Source: Azorinus chamasolen
Lineage: Eukaryota > Mollusca > Bivalvia > Cardiida > Solecurtidae
Reading direction: 5' to 3'
Assembly: GCA_963576725.1 (NCBI GenBank)
Contig: OY755239.1
Location: forward strand, 62,414,953-62,478,952
Length of the DNA stretch: 64,000 nucleotides
Shown piece by piece: positions 61,392-64,000 of this stretch. Under the pieces are notes generated by a model, which ran no database searches, was not told where the DNA came from, and saw only the letters and a program-made list of their open reading frames with translations. Numbering within the stretch: position 1 is the first letter of the stretch; each line of letters opens with the position of its first letter. A program made the translations under genes and the position numbers.

Positions 61392-61696
61392 TCAACCCTT
61401 TCCTCCACAGCATATTTCTAGATCCAACCTCTTTGGATGCATCTACCGAAAAGGAACATTAACTAGAGAAAAGGGAATTTGTAGAATTTTGTAATTTGAA
61501 ACCATTGTGGTAAATAGAGCATTATTTCCCATAAGCCTTCAGCTTCACATGTATATAATAGCATATCATTCTGAGCGTACTTATATAATCGCGGACCGCA
61601 CATATATACATGCTCAGCCTCCGGCTTACTCCAATAATGCCCCTCATCCTTCACTAAAGTTTGACTTTTACAGAGGCGTAGAAAGGCTTAGGGTTA
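61392..61696 (+). mobile_element. T3 element with a hairpin insertion in its core
   Basis: TCAACCCTTTCCTCCACAGC to GGCTTAGGGTTAA. After GAGCATTA about 140 bp are inserted. AAGCCTTCAGCTTCACATGT near 61532 pairs with ATACATGCTCAGCCTCCGGC near 61605. Confidence 0.75.
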
Positions 61697-61797
61697 AAGT
61701 TACTAAAAAGTTGCCAAATTTTAATTTTGAAAGTGAGAGCAGCAGATCTCTGAATACTAATTGTAATTTATCTTCTCAATATAAATATAAGAACTTA

Positions 61798-61953
61798 ATT
61801 GTAGCCATTTTAGAAAATAAAGAAACAGATCTTTCAAATTCCATTAGTAAATAGAGCAGACCCTGATCAGACGACTCCTATAGGAGCCGTCTGATCTGGG
61901 TCTACTCTGTTTGCAAATGCGTGAAAATGTGTTTATATGAAGGAAAGGGTTAA
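61798..61953 (+). mobile_element. T1 element with left arm replaced
   Basis: GTAGCCATTTTAGAAAATAA, perfect core GACTCCTATAGGAGCC, end GAAGGAAAGGGTTAA. The sequence from TTAA 61693 to 61797 is not T1. Confidence 0.75.
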
Positions 61954-62240
61954 AATAAATGAAGTCTCTTAAACAGCGTAAACATCAAAAGGGAAGAAGC
62001 CTTTCTTCTAATACAACATCAGACTCGGTATTCAATCTAGTATTAATTTTCGGTACATTCTATACGATACTAGATGTTTTTTGTACGACACATTCCTATT
62101 ATACCTAAATTGAAAACTTCTGTTATTTGAATTTTGTCAATTATCTCGATTTGTATTGCAGTGTTTGATGCTTTATAAACATAATTTTGAAATCAAAAGA
62201 GTTGTAATGCTGGAATGCAGCGTAACTGCCAGGATGTAAA
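61954..62240. other. Unassigned sequence
   Basis: AT-rich, nothing recognised. Confidence 0.4.
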
Positions 62241-62270
62241 ATTAACTCTTTACCTCATAGAAACATAATA

Positions 62271-62708
62271 CAGAAGAACCTGTCTTAACCCTTTCCTCCA
62301 TAAAAAAGCCTTGCTACACCTTAGTAATAGTCACTAGTAATAGTCACTTCTTGAAACCATTGTGATAAATAGAGCATTTGCTCCATAGGAGCAAAATTTT
62401 TAATGCTCTATTTACCACAATGGTTTCAAAACTACACAATTCTAATGTTTCCCTTTTCTCTAGTAAATGCTAATTTTTGGTAGATTTATTCAAAGAGGTT
62501 GGGTCTGAAAATAGCCTATGTCAAGAAAATGGGTTAAGCGGCCATCAAAAAGAGGTCTAATTATGGGGTTGTAAGGAATGTGGTAGTTATATTTAATGCA
62601 GACCAAAAGTAATGCAGAAAGTTCATATACATTTCTACATTACTTTTGACCTGCCTTAAGCAACCACTTGCTTTTAAAGACTCCTATGTACAATAAATGA
62701 ATGGCCAT
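62271..62708 (+). mobile_element. P1 element with T3 inserted at TTAA, right end lost
   Basis: TA|CAGAAGAACCTGTCTTAA, T3, then TTAAGCGGCCATCAAAAAG, decayed core and AATGAATGGCCATGG. Confidence 0.7.
62285..62537 (-). mobile_element. T3 element nested in P1
   Basis: TTAACCCTTTCCTCCATAAA to GAAAATGGGTTAA. AGTAATAGTCACT is repeated twice in the arm. Confidence 0.85.
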
Positions 62709-62848
62709 GGCACCGAGAACACCCAGATCAGACAGTTGACCTAGTGTCTGCTTATGGAATAAAATAGGTTTGACTCTGCAATATAATGTCTTCTATAGCC
62801 AAAACTTTCAGTGTTCATTGGTCATAATAGCCTCTCTACTGTGGACAA

Positions 62849-63062
62849 TTAATTCTTTCCCTGCCAATGTCACTGCTCTGTGATTACCTATGCAAACAGT
62901 TTGGATCTAGATAAGACGCTGAGTAAATCGGCGTTTCATCAGGATCCAATCTTTTTATTACTGTGAATACTTCTTGAATCAAAAATGAAGAAAAATAAAA
63001 ATGGAAAATTGTAGCAGACAACATTGTTTGCAGACGACAAAATTTGGCAGCGAAAGAGTTAA
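62849..63062 (-). mobile_element. T7 element, reverse
   Basis: TTAATTCTTTCCCTGCCAAT to GGCAGCGAAAGAGTTAA; core GCAAACAGTTTGGATCTAGA. Confidence 0.75.
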
Positions 63063-63101
63063 AAAGAAATATACATGTACTGCTAATTTTGCATCTTTAG
63101 C

Positions 63102-63449
63102 CATTTCCCTGTTGAATATTCATGCAAGAAATAATGACATCATGACTATCTACAATAATGTACACTCCGGAGCTTTTGGTATTTCATAATCAAATAGAGC
63201 AGACCCTGATGAGACAGCTCCTTCAGGAGCCTAATAATCTGGGTCTACTCTGTTTGAATATACCTACTGAAAAGGAGCATTTTCTAGAAAAAAAAGAATT
63301 TTTTTAGAATTGAGTAGTTCTGAAACAATTGTGATAAATACAGAATTTGCTCCTATGGGGCAAATGCTTTGTTTATCACAATGGTTCCAAAACGTGACTC
63401 TTACAGAGGCATCAAATTTAAGGGGCCAATATGAAGGAATGGGATAATA
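63102..63449 (+). mobile_element. T2/T3 fusion
   Basis: T2 from TTTCCCTGTTGAATATTCAT to the end of its core (CTACTCTGTTTGAATA). T3 then starts at TACCTACTGAAAAGGAGCAT and runs to GAAGGAATGGGATAA. Confidence 0.75.
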
Positions 63450-63526
63450 TAGTCTATGAGGGAGTTAGGTTAAAGGGACACAAAATTATTCTTTATATGG
63501 TCACTTTATAGAGAAAACTGTTTGTT

Positions 63527-63755
63527 TCACCTTTTCCTCCATAAATACACCTTTCTACACCCCTGTAAAAGTCACTTTATGAAACCATTGTGATAAATAG
63601 AACATTCGCTCCTATAGGAGCATATGCTATATTTAACACAATGGTTTCAAAACTACACAATTCTAAACTTTTCCTTTTCTCTAGTGAATGCTCCTTTTCG
63701 GTAGATTGATTCAAAGAGGTTGTGTCTAAAAATAGCCCATGGAGGAAAGGGTTAA
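63527..63755 (-). mobile_element. T3 element, reverse
   Basis: TTTCACCTTTTCCTCCATAA to GGAGGAAAGGGTTAA. Confidence 0.85.
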
Positions 63756-63971
63756 CCCATTCCCTCATAGGCTAGTTTTAGATCCAACATCTTTGAGTAA
63801 AGCTACTGAAAAGGAGCAGTTGCTAGAAAAAGGGAAGCGTTTAGAATTATGTAAGTTTTAAAACCATTGTAATAAATTGTTCCTATTGAGCATAATTTTT
63901 ATGCTCTATATATCACAATGGTTCCAAATAGATCAGAGGCATCAGAAGACATCATTGAGGGAAAGGGTTAA
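63752..63971 (+). mobile_element. T3 element, forward, sharing TTAA with its neighbours
   Basis: TTAACCCATTCCCTCATAGG to GAGGGAAAGGGTTAA; core decayed (GTTCCTATTGAGC). Confidence 0.85.
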
Positions 63972-64000
63972 CCCTTACCTCCATAAATACACCTTTCTAC
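63968..64000 (-). mobile_element. T3 element cut by the window end
   Basis: TTAACCCTTACCTCCATAAA, a third T3 in a row. Confidence 0.75.

Larger units (their letters stand above)
62242..62830 (-). mobile_element. T2 reverse element split by P1
   Basis: TTAACTCTTTACCTCATAGA, then TA and P1 (62271-about 62708). T2 resumes CACCCAGATCAGACAG with its long arm to about 62830. Confidence 0.55.

Overview
This window is AT-rich animal DNA with no complete gene. It holds no bacterial-type operons, no rRNA and no recognisable tRNA. Almost all of it is non-coding repeats, and three things suggest a bivalve mollusc: many short palindromic elements, tandem-repeat elements that end in a hairpin and a GACG/GACA-rich tract (the layout of bivalve pearl/HINE-type elements), and mollusc-type SINE-like blocks. 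The species cannot be fixed by eye.

Family names used below are my own. T families are bounded by TTAA and usually continue CCC...GGG, as in piggyBac-type short elements. T1 starts TTAACCCTTTCCCTGTTCTA and is about 250 bp. T2 starts TTAACCCTTTACTCCATGAA, about 250 bp. T3 starts TTAACCCATTCCCTCATAGG, about 230 bp. T4 starts TTAACCCTTCGCTTGCTGAA, about 250 bp. T7 starts TTAACTCTTTGCACGCTAAG, about 213 bp. T8 starts TTAACCCTTTGAATGC, and T9 has TTAA plus AGAGGAAGTCCC ends. P1 is a TA-flanked, pogo-like family with ends CAGTARAACC. S6 and S8 are snapback elements made almost only of inverted repeat. R elements have tandem units between conserved, hairpin-forming ends. Each T element has one long arm, a central palindrome of 65-75 bp and one short arm. 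Strand + means the long arm comes first for T1, T2 and T4, and the CATAGG end comes first for T3.

Layout. 1-3.6 kb: a candidate minus-strand exon, an R element and two candidate plus-strand exons. 3.6-5.4 kb: abutting T elements. 6.0-8.3 kb: a 49-bp satellite that turns into 37-41-bp units. 8.3-13.7 kb: a 5-kb TIR element holding R and T insertions up to four levels deep. 13.7-22.6 kb: T, P1 and TIR elements plus a 162-bp array. 22.6-26.5 kb: R elements inside T elements. 26.5-35 kb: mostly T1-T3 copies. 35.4-35.6 kb: a second candidate minus-strand exon. 36-41 kb: an R element, a 32-bp array and nested T-in-P1 insertions. 41-45.3 kb: T1/T3 copies. 45.3-47.8 kb: a 2.2-kb pogo-like element inside T2, itself holding a 1.06-kb foldback. 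48-49.5 kb: an R element inside S6. 49.6-64 kb: dense T elements.

The most coherent reading is that part of the window is intron, up to 35 kb, of an unidentified minus-strand gene. Its two visible exons (35395-35604, then 181-268) have matching reading phase. The intron has been filled by successive waves of elements. Related copies inside the window act as empty-site controls, so several insertion events and their target duplications can be read directly.
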